A stretch of DNA of 64,000 nt from the NCBI RefSeq assembly GCF_001458115.1, contig NZ_CZRP01000013.1:1116001-1180000 (forward strand), in the 5' to 3' direction. Position numbers and translations under genes: made by a program. This DNA comes from Gracilibacillus massiliensis (GTDB taxonomy: Bacteria; Bacillota; Bacilli; Bacillales; Amphibacillaceae). Below are positions 43,920 through 53,396 of the stretch, one piece after another. Position 1 is the first letter of the stretch; each line of letters opens with the position of its first letter. The notes under the pieces are model-generated. The model had not been told where the DNA came from and searched no databases. It saw nothing but the letters and a program-made list of their open reading frames with translations.

Positions 43920-45737
43920 TCACTCATTCACTTTCTGTGTTGAGACTAGATTAGCATAAAAACCTTTTTCTTTCATTAATGACGAATGGTTGCCACTTTC
44001 AATGATTTGACCCTCATCTAAAACAAGAATAATATCAGCCTTCTCAATCGTATTCAAGCGATGAGCAATTACAAAGCTCGTCTTGCCTTTCATTAGTTTT
44101 TCTAAAGCATCTGTAATTTTGATTTCCGTAATCGTATCGATACTGCTCGTTGCTTCATCTAATATAAGTATCGTTGGATTAGCAAGCATTGCGCGAGCGA
44201 TAGCGATTAACTGGCGTTGCCCTTGACTGATACCTTGGCCGTTTCCTTCTAATAATGTATCATATTGTTTAGGCAATTGTTCAATAAAAGAATGTGCATT
44301 TGCTAATCTTGACGCCTCTTCTACTTCTTGATCAGTAGCATCGAGATTTCCATAACGGATATTCTCTCTAATCGATGTCTCAAATAAATACGAATCTTGT
44401 AAAACCATGCCCAAGTGGTTTCTAATACTTTTATTCGTTAGAGTTTTCATCGATTGGCCATCTAATAAGATCTCACCGCTCACTTCTTCAAAAAACCTTG
44501 CTAATAATGAAATAATTGTTGTTTTCCCCGCACCAGTTGGTCCAACTAATGCAACGGTTTGACCTGGTTTGGCATGGAAGGAAATATCAGTTAGAACATC
44601 TTCATCTTTATATGCAAAAGTTACATTACGAAAGACAATGTCTCCTTTTACCTGTTTAATATCTTTTTTAGCTTTATCGAGTTCTTCTTCTTCCTGGTCC
44701 ATGACTTCAAACGCGCGTTCTGCTCCAGCTACTGCCGATAAAATCGTGTTAAACTGGTTTGCTAAATCATTTAGTGGTCTAGTAAATTGACGAGCATATG
44801 TCGTAAACGTCACAATGATCCCAATCGTAATAGAAGTAGCATTGCTAGATAGGACAATCCAACCACCTAGCCCGACAATAATAGCAAAGCTGAAATTGTT
44901 TAAACTATTCATTAATTTTGGAATAAAGCCCGAATACACTTGTGCCCAGTATCCCACTTTTCTTAATTGTTCGTTACGGGTACGATACTGCTCGATCACT
45001 CGATGTTCTTGATGGAAGAGCTTCACCATCGAATGGCCGGAAAGGGTTTCTTCAAGAAATCCTGTCATGTCACCTAATTCTTTCTGTTGCTCTTTAAAAT
45101 AATAACTCGTACGATTCGTAATCCATTTCATACCGAAATACATTAATGGAACAATCGCTACCGTCATCAATGTTAGTAACGGACTTAACCATAGCATCAC
45201 GGCTAGTGTACCAATTAAGGTGAGAATACTTGTCGATAGTTGAATAACCGCAGTATTGAGCGTACGACTCACATTTTCAATATCATTGGTTAAGCGGCTC
45301 ATCAAATCACCGCTTTGCGATTTTTGAAATTGAATTACTGGCAACCGTAACACATGCTCAAATAAATCTTTACGCATCGCATAAACGGTTTTTTGGGACA
45401 CATCGATCATCCAGTAATTTTGTAATGCCAAGGTAACCGAATGCAATATGAATACCATAGCCAGAATAATTAAGATCGTTGTAAAAGAAAATACAAACTC
45501 TGAACCTGTCATTACATCAACTGCAACCCCTATAAAATACGGGCCTAACAACGATAAAACAGAACTTATAAAAACCATTGCTAATACTAACCAAAACATC
45601 GCTTTATCAGTTTCGATGTAGCTCCATATCCGTGTAATCGTTGCTCTGAAATTTTTAACTTTAGGCTTTTTTCCAATAGGTGGATGATGCCTTGATGAAG
45701 GTTGGGGTGCTTTAACATCTGTTTTATTCGTTTTCAT
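43920..45737 (-). CDS. Heterodimeric ABC exporter subunit, canonical ATP site
   Basis: A 605-residue half-transporter: six-helix exporter membrane domain, then an ATPase domain with Walker A VGPTGAGKTT near 399, signature ISQGQ, Walker B ILILDEATSS with the catalytic Glu, and switch His in FVIAHRLN. It resembles B. subtilis YfiC/YheH. Its start overlaps the end of the partner gene by 14 bp and follows AGAGGTG. The pair probably exports drugs or lipids; the actual substrate is unknown. Confidence 0.9.
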   Translation of the reverse strand: MKTNKTDVKAPQPSSRHHPPIGKKPKVKNFRATITRIWSYIETDKAMFWLVLAMVFISSVLSLLGPYFIGVAVDVMTGSEFVFSFTTILIILAMVFILHSVTLALQNYWMIDVSQKTVYAMRKDLFEHVLRLPVIQFQKSQSGDLMSRLTNDIENVSRTLNTAVIQLSTSILTLIGTLAVMLWLSPLLTLMTVAIVPLMYFGMKWITNRTSYYFKEQQKELGDMTGFLEETLSGHSMVKLFHQEHRVIEQYRTRNEQLRKVGYWAQVYSGFIPKLMNSLNNFSFAIIVGLGGWIVLSSNATSITIGIIVTFTTYARQFTRPLNDLANQFNTILSAVAGAERAFEVMDQEEEELDKAKKDIKQVKGDIVFRNVTFAYKDEDVLTDISFHAKPGQTVALVGPTGAGKTTIISLLARFFEEVSGEILLDGQSMKTLTNKSIRNHLGMVLQDSYLFETSIRENIRYGNLDATDQEVEEASRLANAHSFIEQLPKQYDTLLEGNGQGISQGQRQLIAIARAMLANPTILILDEATSSIDTITEIKITDALEKLMKGKTSFVIAHRLNTIEKADIILVLDEGQIIESGNHSSLMKEKGFYANLVSTQKVNE

Positions 45738-47451
45738 CAAGCATCACCTCTTCTTTTTGTTGTGAACGCCAGATTTTTTGGTAAAGCGAGTTGGACTCTA
45801 CTAATTGTTTATGTTTACCAATTCCTGCTATGTTACCTTTTTCTAAGACAATGATCTGATCAGCATCCAACACCGAACTGATTTTCTGGGAGACAATGAA
45901 CGTTGTACAGCGTCTGTATCTAATCGCACGTAATACTCGTGATTCCGTGGTTGCATCAAGTGCGCTAGTACTGTCATCTAATAATAGAATTTGAGGATTA
46001 TCTGCTAAGGCTCTTGCTATTGATAATCGTTGCTTTTGTCCTCCTGATAAATTTACTCCTCTTTGGCCGATTAATGTATGATAGTCATTTGGTAACGTCA
46101 TAATAAAATCATGTAATTGTGCTTCTTTGGCAACTTTTATGACTTGGTCAAAAGCTAAATGTTCATTACCCCATGTAATGTTTTCTTGAATAGTACCTGA
46201 GAATAAGAACCCTTCTTGGGGTACTAAGGTCACATCATGCCTCACCGTATTTCCTAATTGTTTCAAAGGATAACCATCTATATAGATATCTCCTTTTGAC
46301 GGATAATATAAATAAGGAATAAGATTTAGTAATGTGGTCTTTCCTGATCCTGTTTCCCCTATAATCCCGATTTTTTCACCTGACCGTACGTCAAAACTAA
46401 TATCTTTTAGTACATTATGTTCTATTGTTGGATATTGGAAGGATACCTTTTCAAAACGGACATCCCCTTTTAACATTTTCCTATTTTGATTGAGATTGAC
46501 AATGTCATCTTTTGGTTGATCCAAGATATCATTGATCCTTTTAGCTGAAGCTCTACCACGAGATACATTCATTAATAAAAATGAAAAGACACCAAACGAA
46601 GCTAGCATTCTTGTTGCATAGTTAATAACGGCGACAACTTCACCTGCTTGAGCGGTCCCTGCATCTAATTGAATGTACCCTAACCATAACAAGCCGATCA
46701 TCGCGATATTCATAATCAGCATTACAATAGGCATAACGAATTCCATCACCCATAATGCCTGTTTATTTTTATCCTTCAAAGTAGTATTAATACTAGCGAA
46801 TCGGTTATTTTCAAATGTCATCCGATGAAATGCTTTTACAAGTTTAATGGCCAACAAATTTTCTCTGATCACGTTATTAACTTGATCAATTCGCTCTTGA
46901 ACTTGTCTGAATAGTCGCATCCCTCTGATCATTAACCAAAACATAACGATCATTAATAGTGGTATCGTAGCCAACAAGATAAATGCTAACGGTATATTCA
47001 ATGTAAAAGACATCACAATACCAAAAATAATAAATAATGGTGCTCGGAGCATAATACGCATAAACGCAAATAATAGATTCTGCACCTGTGTCACATCATT
47101 CGTCATTCTCGTCAGCAATGTAGATGTTGCAAATTGCTGAATTTTCATCGCAGAGAACATTTGAACATTGCGAAACATATCTCTTCGTAAATCATGTCCA
47201 ACACCTTGGCTCACTTCCGCAGCAAAAAAAGAACTTGCAATACCAGCCGTAAATGCTAACAATGTCAGACCTACTAAAATTGCACCATAAATATAAATGG
47301 TGCTCATATCTTCTGATAGAATACCATCATCTATTATTTTCGCCATCAAAATCGGTTGGATAAGTTCCACTATTAATTCTACGATCATTAAAGTTAGCGC
47401 AATAACCATTGCTTTTCGATATGTATCCGCATATTTAAAGATTGTCTTCAT
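45724..47451 (-). CDS. Heterodimeric ABC exporter subunit, degenerate ATP site
   Basis: A 575-residue half-transporter resembling B. subtilis YfiB/YheI. The membrane domain has six helices; the ATPase domain has Walker A GETGSGKTT near 367 and signature LSGGQ. The residue after Walker B is Asp, not Glu (ILLLDDSTSALD), and the switch His is replaced by Gln (FIVSQKIS). It therefore forms the non-hydrolysing site of an asymmetric dimer. The ATG at 47451 follows TGGAGG. Confidence 0.9.
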   Translation of the reverse strand: MKTIFKYADTYRKAMVIALTLMIVELIVELIQPILMAKIIDDGILSEDMSTIYIYGAILVGLTLLAFTAGIASSFFAAEVSQGVGHDLRRDMFRNVQMFSAMKIQQFATSTLLTRMTNDVTQVQNLLFAFMRIMLRAPLFIIFGIVMSFTLNIPLAFILLATIPLLMIVMFWLMIRGMRLFRQVQERIDQVNNVIRENLLAIKLVKAFHRMTFENNRFASINTTLKDKNKQALWVMEFVMPIVMLIMNIAMIGLLWLGYIQLDAGTAQAGEVVAVINYATRMLASFGVFSFLLMNVSRGRASAKRINDILDQPKDDIVNLNQNRKMLKGDVRFEKVSFQYPTIEHNVLKDISFDVRSGEKIGIIGETGSGKTTLLNLIPYLYYPSKGDIYIDGYPLKQLGNTVRHDVTLVPQEGFLFSGTIQENITWGNEHLAFDQVIKVAKEAQLHDFIMTLPNDYHTLIGQRGVNLSGGQKQRLSIARALADNPQILLLDDSTSALDATTESRVLRAIRYRRCTTFIVSQKISSVLDADQIIVLEKGNIAGIGKHKQLVESNSLYQKIWRSQQKEEVMLDENE

Positions 47452-47825
47452 TATGTGCCTCCATTGTATCACGGTGTCGTCTGCCAGAATTCAGACTTCA
47501 ACTAATACACGGTATTTAAAGTTGGGCTTAATAGCTCTATTCTGATACGTTTTATTTTACTATCTCTACTTCATTATAGCTAATTTAAAACGCTTACTCC
47601 ATTCATCTGTATAAAGGCAATGTAAAATTTGTAAATACACTTATAAAATTGTGTTGTTTCGGTAAATCATATAGATTTTTCCAAAAAATAAATAGATAAT
47701 GACGATGCGAGATATCATCTATCAAATACACTGTTAGCATTGTTGTCAATCTAATAGATTCTTTCAGTGTATCCTTAGATACTATTCTTGCACAACATAA
47801 AAATTTCCAAGGGGGAAAGAAGAAA
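47452..47825. other. Divergent regulatory region between exporter and phnD genes
   Basis: There is no gene in these 374 bp. A TATAAT hexamer on the minus strand (47573-47578) could serve the exporter genes, though no good -35 box is seen. ATACACTG (47726-47733) and CAGTGTAT (47765-47772) form an inverted repeat upstream of phnD with a TTGTCA between them; a regulatory role is possible but unproven. Confidence 0.35.
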
Positions 47826-48821
47826 ATGAAAAAATTAGTTCTATTATTCGTAGCACTATTGACGATGTTTGTTATTACAGCTTGTGGTTCAAGCGATGAT
47901 ACAAATGGAAGTGATAGTGAAAATGAAGAAACAGAAAATACAAGTGAGGAAACAGAAGATACAGATGAAGCGGATGCAAGTGAAGGAGAAGCGAGTGAAG
48001 AAACAGATATGCCAGAAGAAATCATCATGGGATTTGTTCCTTCACAAGACTCTGAAACCATTGCAGATACAGTTGCTCCTTTAGCTGATCAACTGTCAGA
48101 AGAATTAGGTATTCCTGTTGAAGGTAAAGTTATGACAAACTATACAGCATTAGTGGAAGCTATGGGTACAAATGAAGTACAAATTGGTTTCATTCCTGCA
48201 TTTGCTTACGTATTAGCTAATGACAAACATAATGTAGAAGTTATTTTGAAATCTGAACGTTATGGCAGTGGTACTTATAAAGCGCAATATATTGTTAGTG
48301 CAGATTCTGATTATGAAGAGTTAGCAGATCTTGAAGGTGCTGTTTGGGCATATGGCGATCCTACATCAACGAGTGGTTATTTATTCCCTGCTGCTCAAAT
48401 CATGGATGAGTTTGAAGTAGAGAACCCAGAAACTGAGTTTTTCTCTGAAGCATTCCAAACTGGTGGTCATGATAACTCTGCTATTGAAGTTTATGAAGGA
48501 CGTGCAGATGTAGCTACTACCTTTGATGATGTTCGTGGAGAACTTGAAGAAGAGTATCCAGACATCATGGACAAAACGAAAATTCTAGGTTATACAGACG
48601 AAATTCCAAATGATACGATTTCTGTTACAGAAGAATTAAGTGATGAATTAGTTCAAACAATTAAAGATGCATTCCTTAGCTTTAATGATGATGAAGAAAT
48701 GATCCAAATCATGAATGATGTGTACAGCTGGGATGCCATTATCGAAGCAGAAGATAGTGAATATGATGTGGTACGTAGCACATATAACAAATTCGGTGAC
48801 AGTATCAGTCTAGATGAATAA
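47826..48821 (+). CDS. phnD: Phosphonate/phosphite-type ABC binding lipoprotein
   Basis: A 331-residue PhnD-family binding protein. The lipobox is ITAC with lipidated Cys20, then an acidic Ser/Glu/Thr linker. The mature domain shows IMGFVPSQDSETIADTVAPLADQL, VQIGFIPAFAYV and WAYGDPTSTSGYLFPA, typical of the family that binds phosphonates, phosphite or related oxyanions. The ATG follows AAGGGGG. It is first in a PhnDCEE operon. No C-P lyase or phosphonatase gene is present, so the ligand is open. Confidence 0.88.
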   Translation: MKKLVLLFVALLTMFVITACGSSDDTNGSDSENEETENTSEETEDTDEADASEGEASEETDMPEEIIMGFVPSQDSETIADTVAPLADQLSEELGIPVEGKVMTNYTALVEAMGTNEVQIGFIPAFAYVLANDKHNVEVILKSERYGSGTYKAQYIVSADSDYEELADLEGAVWAYGDPTSTSGYLFPAAQIMDEFEVENPETEFFSEAFQTGGHDNSAIEVYEGRADVATTFDDVRGELEEEYPDIMDKTKILGYTDEIPNDTISVTEELSDELVQTIKDAFLSFNDDEEMIQIMNDVYSWDAIIEAEDSEYDVVRSTYNKFGDSISLDE

Positions 48822-48829
48822 TAATTACG

Positions 48830-48853
48830 CAGGAGAGAGCATGCTCTCTCCTG
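48830..48853 (+). other. Perfect 24-bp palindrome between phnD and phnC
   Basis: CAGGAGAGAGCA and its exact complement form an uninterrupted 24-bp palindrome nine bases after the phnD stop, followed by TTT. It may attenuate transcription or protect the phnD mRNA. Confidence 0.75.
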
Positions 48854-48882
48854 TTTCCATATAAAGAAAGGGGCAAGAAGCT

Positions 48883-49659
48883 TTGATAGAATTTCAAGAT
48901 GTCTCACTCGTTTATCCAAATGGAACAGAAGGATTAAAAAATATAAATGTGAAAATAAATGAAGGGGAATTTGTTGTCATTGTAGGTTTATCAGGTGCTG
49001 GTAAATCTACCTTCATTCGAAGTATAAATCGCTTAGTAACTCCTACAAATGGGGCCTTGTTAGTGCAAGATGAAGACATCCTCCGACTAAATGGAAAAGG
49101 TCTGCGACGCTTAAGAACGAAAATTGGTATGATTTTTCAAAGCTATAACCTAGTAAAGCGCTCAACGGTTATTAAAAATGTGATTTCAGGACGATTAGGT
49201 TATACCGGTACATTAAAGAGTATCTTAAATATTTTTTCTAAAGAGGACAAACTATTAGCATATGAAAATTTAAAGCGTGTCAATATTGAGGGGAAATTAT
49301 ATAATCGGGCAGATGAGTTAAGTGGCGGTCAACAACAACGTGTAAGTATTGCTCGGGTATTAACTCAAAAACCAAAACTAATATTAGCAGATGAACCTGT
49401 AGCAAGCTTGGATCCACCTACTTCACACCAAGTCATGAAATATTTAAAACAAATCAATCAGGAAGATAAAATTACAACGATTGTCAACTTGCATTTTATT
49501 GACATGGCGATGGAGTATGCAGATCGAATCATTGGTATGCGCGCAGGTGAGGTGGTATTTGATGGCCCTGCAAGTGAAGTAACAGAAAAAACGTTTGAAG
49601 AGATCTATGGTCGTTCTATCCGTGATGAGGATCGCCGAGGAGGGGTGGAGGATGAATAA
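48883..49659 (+). CDS. phnC: Phosphonate-type ABC transporter ATPase
   Basis: A 258-residue ATPase: Walker A GLSGAGKSTF, Q-loop IFQSYNLVKRSTV, signature LSGGQQQRVSIARVL, Walker B LILADEPVASLDP and switch His in NLHFIDMAMEYADRI. The LVKRSTVIKNVISGRLGY stretch is characteristic of PhnC. The start is TTG, preceded by AAAGGGG. It ends eight bases inside the next gene. Confidence 0.9.
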   Translation: MIEFQDVSLVYPNGTEGLKNINVKINEGEFVVIVGLSGAGKSTFIRSINRLVTPTNGALLVQDEDILRLNGKGLRRLRTKIGMIFQSYNLVKRSTVIKNVISGRLGYTGTLKSILNIFSKEDKLLAYENLKRVNIEGKLYNRADELSGGQQQRVSIARVLTQKPKLILADEPVASLDPPTSHQVMKYLKQINQEDKITTIVNLHFIDMAMEYADRIIGMRAGEVVFDGPASEVTEKTFEEIYGRSIRDEDRRGGVEDE

Positions 49660-50452
49660 ACAATCTTCCTATGTCCCTAAGGGGCTTTATCCTTTCAAAA
49701 CAAAACTGATCATCAGTCTATCATTGATTGTTGTCATTAGTTTTTATTTAATTAGTTCGATCAGAACCGAATCATTTATTTGGCATTTTTTTGTGAAGTT
49801 TCCCAATGTTATCGGACTTATTGGTGATTTCTTTCCACCTGATTGGAGCTATCTTGATCAAGTTTGGCCCAAGTTATTTGAAACAATACATATGGCGATA
49901 ATTGCTACAACCATTGCTGTCATCATCAGTATTCCATTTTCTTTACTGACAGCAAATAATGTAACAACAAATACATGGATCTACCAATTCATGCGTTTTC
50001 TATTAAATATCACTCGAACCATTCCAGATATTATTTTAGCAGTTGTGTTTGTTGGTTTATTTGGAATTGGTGCCTTTTCGGGTATTATTGCACTGATTAT
50101 TTTTGCTATAGGTATTCTAGTGAAATTGATGAGTGAAGTTATCGAAACAATTGACATGAATCCAACAGAAGCAATTAGGGCATCAGGAGGTAATGGGCTG
50201 CAAACGATAAGTTTTGCAATTGTTCCACAAGTACTGCCACAGTTTATTTCCTTTAGTTTATATGTATTTGAGATTAATATACGGGCTTCACTAGTACTAG
50301 GTCTAGTTGGAGCGGGCGGTATCGGTCAACTATTAAATAAAGAGATCAATTTCATGAACTACCCCGCTGTAAGCACGATTATTATTATTGTATTTGCCGT
50401 TGTTGTCATCATTGATTATATTAGCGGTAAATTAAGGGAGGGACTTGTATAA
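49652..50452 (+). CDS. phnE: Phosphonate-type ABC permease 1
   Basis: A 266-residue PhnE permease with about six membrane segments and the conserved loop NPTEAIRASGGNGLQTISF near residue 170. The ATG at 49652 overlaps the phnC end and follows GGAGGGGTGGAGG; an in-frame ATG 19 codons upstream lies inside phnC. It pairs with the second PhnE, a common two-permease arrangement in Bacilli. Confidence 0.88.
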   Translation: MNKQSSYVPKGLYPFKTKLIISLSLIVVISFYLISSIRTESFIWHFFVKFPNVIGLIGDFFPPDWSYLDQVWPKLFETIHMAIIATTIAVIISIPFSLLTANNVTTNTWIYQFMRFLLNITRTIPDIILAVVFVGLFGIGAFSGIIALIIFAIGILVKLMSEVIETIDMNPTEAIRASGGNGLQTISFAIVPQVLPQFISFSLYVFEINIRASLVLGLVGAGGIGQLLNKEINFMNYPAVSTIIIIVFAVVVIIDYISGKLREGLV

Positions 50453-51258
50453 TGACAAATCAGCCATTAACCCTTCCAGAAAAACCAAAAAGTAAACTCA
50501 AATTAGTGAAGCGAATCATTGCTTTAATTGCAATTGTACTGATCTATATTTGGACCTTTTCTAGTATAAGCATTCGTTGGGAAACGATTTTCAGTGAACG
50601 GACATTAGAAAATATTGATCGAATTATCCCACGTTTTTTTCAACCTGCCTTTGAAGAAACAGGTTCCATTTTGGAAATGATGTTTGAAACCATCTTCATT
50701 GCTTACACAGGTTCTCTGGCAGCAGCAGTAATTGCTGTTCCATTAGCCTTTTTATGTGCTTCCAATATGGTAAAGAACAAATTTTTAAACACTATTGGAA
50801 TGTGGATTTTGGGCGCAGTACGAGCATTTCCAGAGATCGTGCTAGCAATTATTTTCGTTGCAGCAGTTGGACCTAACCCATTTGCTGGTGTATTGGCAAT
50901 TGCGATCGGTTCTACTGGTATGCTTGGTAAACTATATTCTGAGGTTATTGAATCGATTGATATGAATGTGATTGAAACATTGGAAGCAAGTGGAGCAAAT
51001 AAGATGCAAATACTGTTCTATGGTATTATGCCGCAAGTATTGCCGGAGTTTTTATCTTATGCCATTTATCGATTTGAAATCGATGTTCGGGCATCTTCTG
51101 TACTTGGTATTGTCGGTGCAGGTGGTATTGGTACACTTATTACTTTTGCTTATATGAACAGGAATTGGGAAGAGGTCGGAATGATCCTTTTAGTCATCAT
51201 CATCACCGTGACCATTATTGATCAAATATCCGGTTTCATCAGAAAGAGATTAGTCTAA
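50452..51258 (+). CDS. phnE: Phosphonate-type ABC permease 2
   Basis: A 268-residue PhnE permease with EAA-like loop NVIETLEASGANKMQILF near residue 172 and the C-terminal VGAGGIGTLITFAYMNRNWEEVG. Its ATG shares a base with the previous stop codon (TAATG), so translation is coupled. It is the last gene of the operon and is followed directly by a strong terminator. Confidence 0.88.
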   Translation: MTNQPLTLPEKPKSKLKLVKRIIALIAIVLIYIWTFSSISIRWETIFSERTLENIDRIIPRFFQPAFEETGSILEMMFETIFIAYTGSLAAAVIAVPLAFLCASNMVKNKFLNTIGMWILGAVRAFPEIVLAIIFVAAVGPNPFAGVLAIAIGSTGMLGKLYSEVIESIDMNVIETLEASGANKMQILFYGIMPQVLPEFLSYAIYRFEIDVRASSVLGIVGAGGIGTLITFAYMNRNWEEVGMILLVIIITVTIIDQISGFIRKRLV

Positions 51259-51298
51259 AAAGAACCGCCATCGTTTATCAAACGATGGCGGTTCTTTT
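51258..51298 (+). terminator. Terminator of the phnDCEE operon
   Basis: A 19-bp perfect stem, AAAAGAACCGCCATCGTTT and its complement, closes a 3-base loop right after the stop. A- and T-runs flank it on both strands. Confidence 0.92.
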
Positions 51299-51390
51299 AT
51301 ATTCAGCAGATAGTTCTCCAAAAAGTTGAGATTATGGAGAAATTAGCAATTAAATGGTACATTCATTTCGTATTTAGTATATATCCGAAA

Positions 51391-52299
51391 TTAGTTGAAT
51401 AGGCCTTTGACGCTGTTCATTAAATTTTGGAAGAAGTCTTTTACTCCTTGCCAGAATCCTTCCACATCTTCTCCTGTTACTTCATCTAACTTCCCTTGAA
51501 TGTCAGAGACGATCCCTTCTAGCTGGTCTGCAACTTGTCCGAAATCAATATCAAGATTACGCATCTTTTCAAAAAGGTTGGTAAGCATTTCACGATCCTC
51601 TGGACTCAATTCAATATTCAACTGTTCCAATTGCTCACTTACAATTCGTTCTACATCTTCTTTCGTCGCTGGATTTTGTTCAGAAATTTCACGTTTGATT
51701 TCACTTAATAACTCACTGACTTTTTCCTGGTCTATACCTGCATCTTCCGCTAAATCTGTCGCTACATCTAGTTCCTCATTCGCCACTTCCATACGATCTT
51801 GGTCTAACGATTCCCCATCGACATTAAACGCTTTGTATATACCCGTTAAGGCAGAGTGTCCGGTAACTTTTAACGGGGATGCCACTTCAATCAAAGCATT
51901 CTCCACACCTGCCGTTAATAAGGCATTCGCATACATCTCATTTGTTACTTGCGTTATATTTTCAGGATTTACAACTTGAACAACCACACCATGTCCTTCA
52001 TCTTTACGTGTGATTTTCGCAGAGGAATACATATTAGAGCTTGGATCGCCCCCAATGTAATTAACAAGATCCTCTGCTGTAACAGTATATTCTTCTACTT
52101 GATCAGGATTTGTTGCACTTAATAATTCCCTTACCTTATCTTTATCAGAATCAGATAATGCTTCGCCGAGTACTACTTTCGGTTTGCCATATCTCTCGTC
52201 AATAACGTCTTCTTCCTCACCATTACTTGCAAAAGCAGCCGGTGCCATAGCTAGTCCTAATAGTAAAACTACAACAAGCATCCATGTTATCTTTTTCAT
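51391..52299 (-). CDS. Secreted DUF1002 protein (YpuA-like)
   Basis: A 302-residue protein with an N-terminal signal peptide (WMLVVVLLLGLAMAPAAFAS, cleavage likely after AFA). The mature part matches DUF1002, as in B. subtilis YpuA: KPKVVLGEALSDSDKDKVRELL, DLVNYIGGDPSSNMYSSAKI and ENALIEVASPLKVTGHSALTG. The C-terminal third is rich in Glu and predicted helical. The function of the family is not established; it is associated with the cell envelope. The gene is monocistronic. Confidence 0.87.
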   Translation of the reverse strand: MKKITWMLVVVLLLGLAMAPAAFASNGEEEDVIDERYGKPKVVLGEALSDSDKDKVRELLSATNPDQVEEYTVTAEDLVNYIGGDPSSNMYSSAKITRKDEGHGVVVQVVNPENITQVTNEMYANALLTAGVENALIEVASPLKVTGHSALTGIYKAFNVDGESLDQDRMEVANEELDVATDLAEDAGIDQEKVSELLSEIKREISEQNPATKEDVERIVSEQLEQLNIELSPEDREMLTNLFEKMRNLDIDFGQVADQLEGIVSDIQGKLDEVTGEDVEGFWQGVKDFFQNLMNSVKGLFN

Positions 52300-52439
52300 A
52301 GATTAACTCCCTTTCACATTATACTTACTCCTATATTATGATAGTTTTTTGATAATATGGGAAGAAATTTTGGCTTTTTTCTATACTTTTTCCTTATATA
52401 GTTGTTCTTAAACGATAATTGCGAGAATTTATATAATAA

Positions 52440-52470
52440 AAAACCCCTAGCTTATTTTAGTCTAGGAGTT
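52440..52470 (-). terminator. Terminator of the ridA gene
   Basis: An imperfect stem, ACCCCTAGCTTA with its counterpart TCTAGGAGTTTAG, lies just past the stop; on the minus strand TTTTTTATTATA follows. Confidence 0.7.
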
Positions 52471-52477
52471 TAGATTA

Positions 52478-52855
52478 TTATTTTTTTGCGATGACATCCA
52501 TTTCGACACCTACACCTTTAGGCAACTGGCTAACTTCTACTGTAGCTCTTGCAGGATATGGTTCTTGTAGGAATTTGGCATAGGCTTCGTTAATTGTAGC
52601 AAAGTCATCCATATTGGTAATATAAATTGTGAACTTAGCTACATTGGCAAAGGTTAAACCCGCCTCTGTTAATATAGCATCAAGGTTTTTCATTACTTGC
52701 TCTGTTTGCACAGCAATATCCCCTTCAACTACTTCCATTGTTTCAGGATTCAGTGGAATTTGCCCTGATACAAATACTAAATCTCCAACATCAATTGCCT
52801 GAGAATAAGGGCCTATTGCCTGGGGTGCTTTATCTGTATGTATTGCTTTTACCAT
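52478..52855 (-). CDS. ridA: RidA-family enamine/imine deaminase (YabJ-like)
   Basis: A 125-residue RidA protein of standard length. It hydrolyses reactive enamine/imine intermediates such as 2-aminoacrylate to keto acids. Motifs are APQAIGPYSQAI, GDLVFVSGQIPL, VAKFTIYITNMDDF and the active-site Arg in PARATVEVSQLPKG. The ATG at 52855 follows AAAGGAAG; an upstream in-frame ATG lacks a site. It stands alone rather than in the purR-yabJ-spoVG context of B. subtilis. Confidence 0.93.
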   Translation of the reverse strand: MVKAIHTDKAPQAIGPYSQAIDVGDLVFVSGQIPLNPETMEVVEGDIAVQTEQVMKNLDAILTEAGLTFANVAKFTIYITNMDDFATINEAYAKFLQEPYPARATVEVSQLPKGVGVEMDVIAKK

Positions 52856-52957
52856 TTTATCGCTTCCTTTCAATCTTTTACTTACAGAAAATTTTAACAT
52901 AGAAACGTTTTTTAGTAGAATAATTATAACAACATTTTTTTAAAAAGGATGATACTG

Positions 52958-53359
52958 ATGGAAAAAACATTTAATTTAAAAACGACTCACCATGATCAAA
53001 TGCTTGATATTACCTCAGAAGTTGCCAGTTATTTACGCGAACAAAATGTACAGGATGGTATCGTCATTGTATCCTCGCTTCATACTACCGCTGGAATTAC
53101 GGTAAATGAAAATGCCGATCCCGATGTAAAGACAGACTTCTTACGTCGACTGCAAGAAGTTTATCCTTGGGAACATCCAAAGGACAGACACATGGAAGGA
53201 AATACCGCTGCCCATCTGAAAGTTAGCACAGTAGGTCATAATCAGACTCTAGTTCTATCAAACGGAAAGTTGGTACTTGGTACATGGCAAGGTATTTATT
53301 TCTGCGAGTTTGACGGACCACGACATCGCAAATTTCATGTAAAAGTAATGGAAGGATAA
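52958..53359 (+). CDS. YjbQ/UPF0047-family protein
   Basis: A 133-residue member of the YjbQ family, which has weak thiamine phosphate synthase activity in E. coli but an unsettled main role. Features are [35 protein letters not shown] and [19 protein letters not shown], with conserved His residues that form a likely metal site. The ATG at 52958 follows AAGG by nine bases; an ATG three codons earlier abuts that site. It diverges from ridA. Confidence 0.88.
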   Translation: MEKTFNLKTTHHDQMLDITSEVASYLREQNVQDGIVIVSSLHTTAGITVNENADPDVKTDFLRRLQEVYPWEHPKDRHMEGNTAAHLKVSTVGHNQTLVLSNGKLVLGTWQGIYFCEFDGPRHRKFHVKVMEG

Positions 53360-53360
53360 G

Positions 53361-53384
53361 GGAAGGCTGCATTAGCAGCTTTCC
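53361..53384 (+). terminator. Stem-loop after the YjbQ-like gene
   Basis: GGAAGGCTGC and GCAGCTTTCC pair across a 4-base loop, one base past the stop. There is no good T-run, so termination is uncertain. Confidence 0.5.
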
Positions 53385-53396
53385 TAGTAATTATTC

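Noticed and set aside
47603-48061. Minus-strand frame of 152 codons opposite phnD
   Set aside because: Its Ser-rich start is the complement of the acidic linker of PhnD; it crosses the phnD promoter region and has no ribosome binding site.
51500-51979. Plus-strand frame of 159 codons opposite the DUF1002 gene
   Set aside because: Ser-rich shadow of an acidic, helical protein on the other strand; no start signal.
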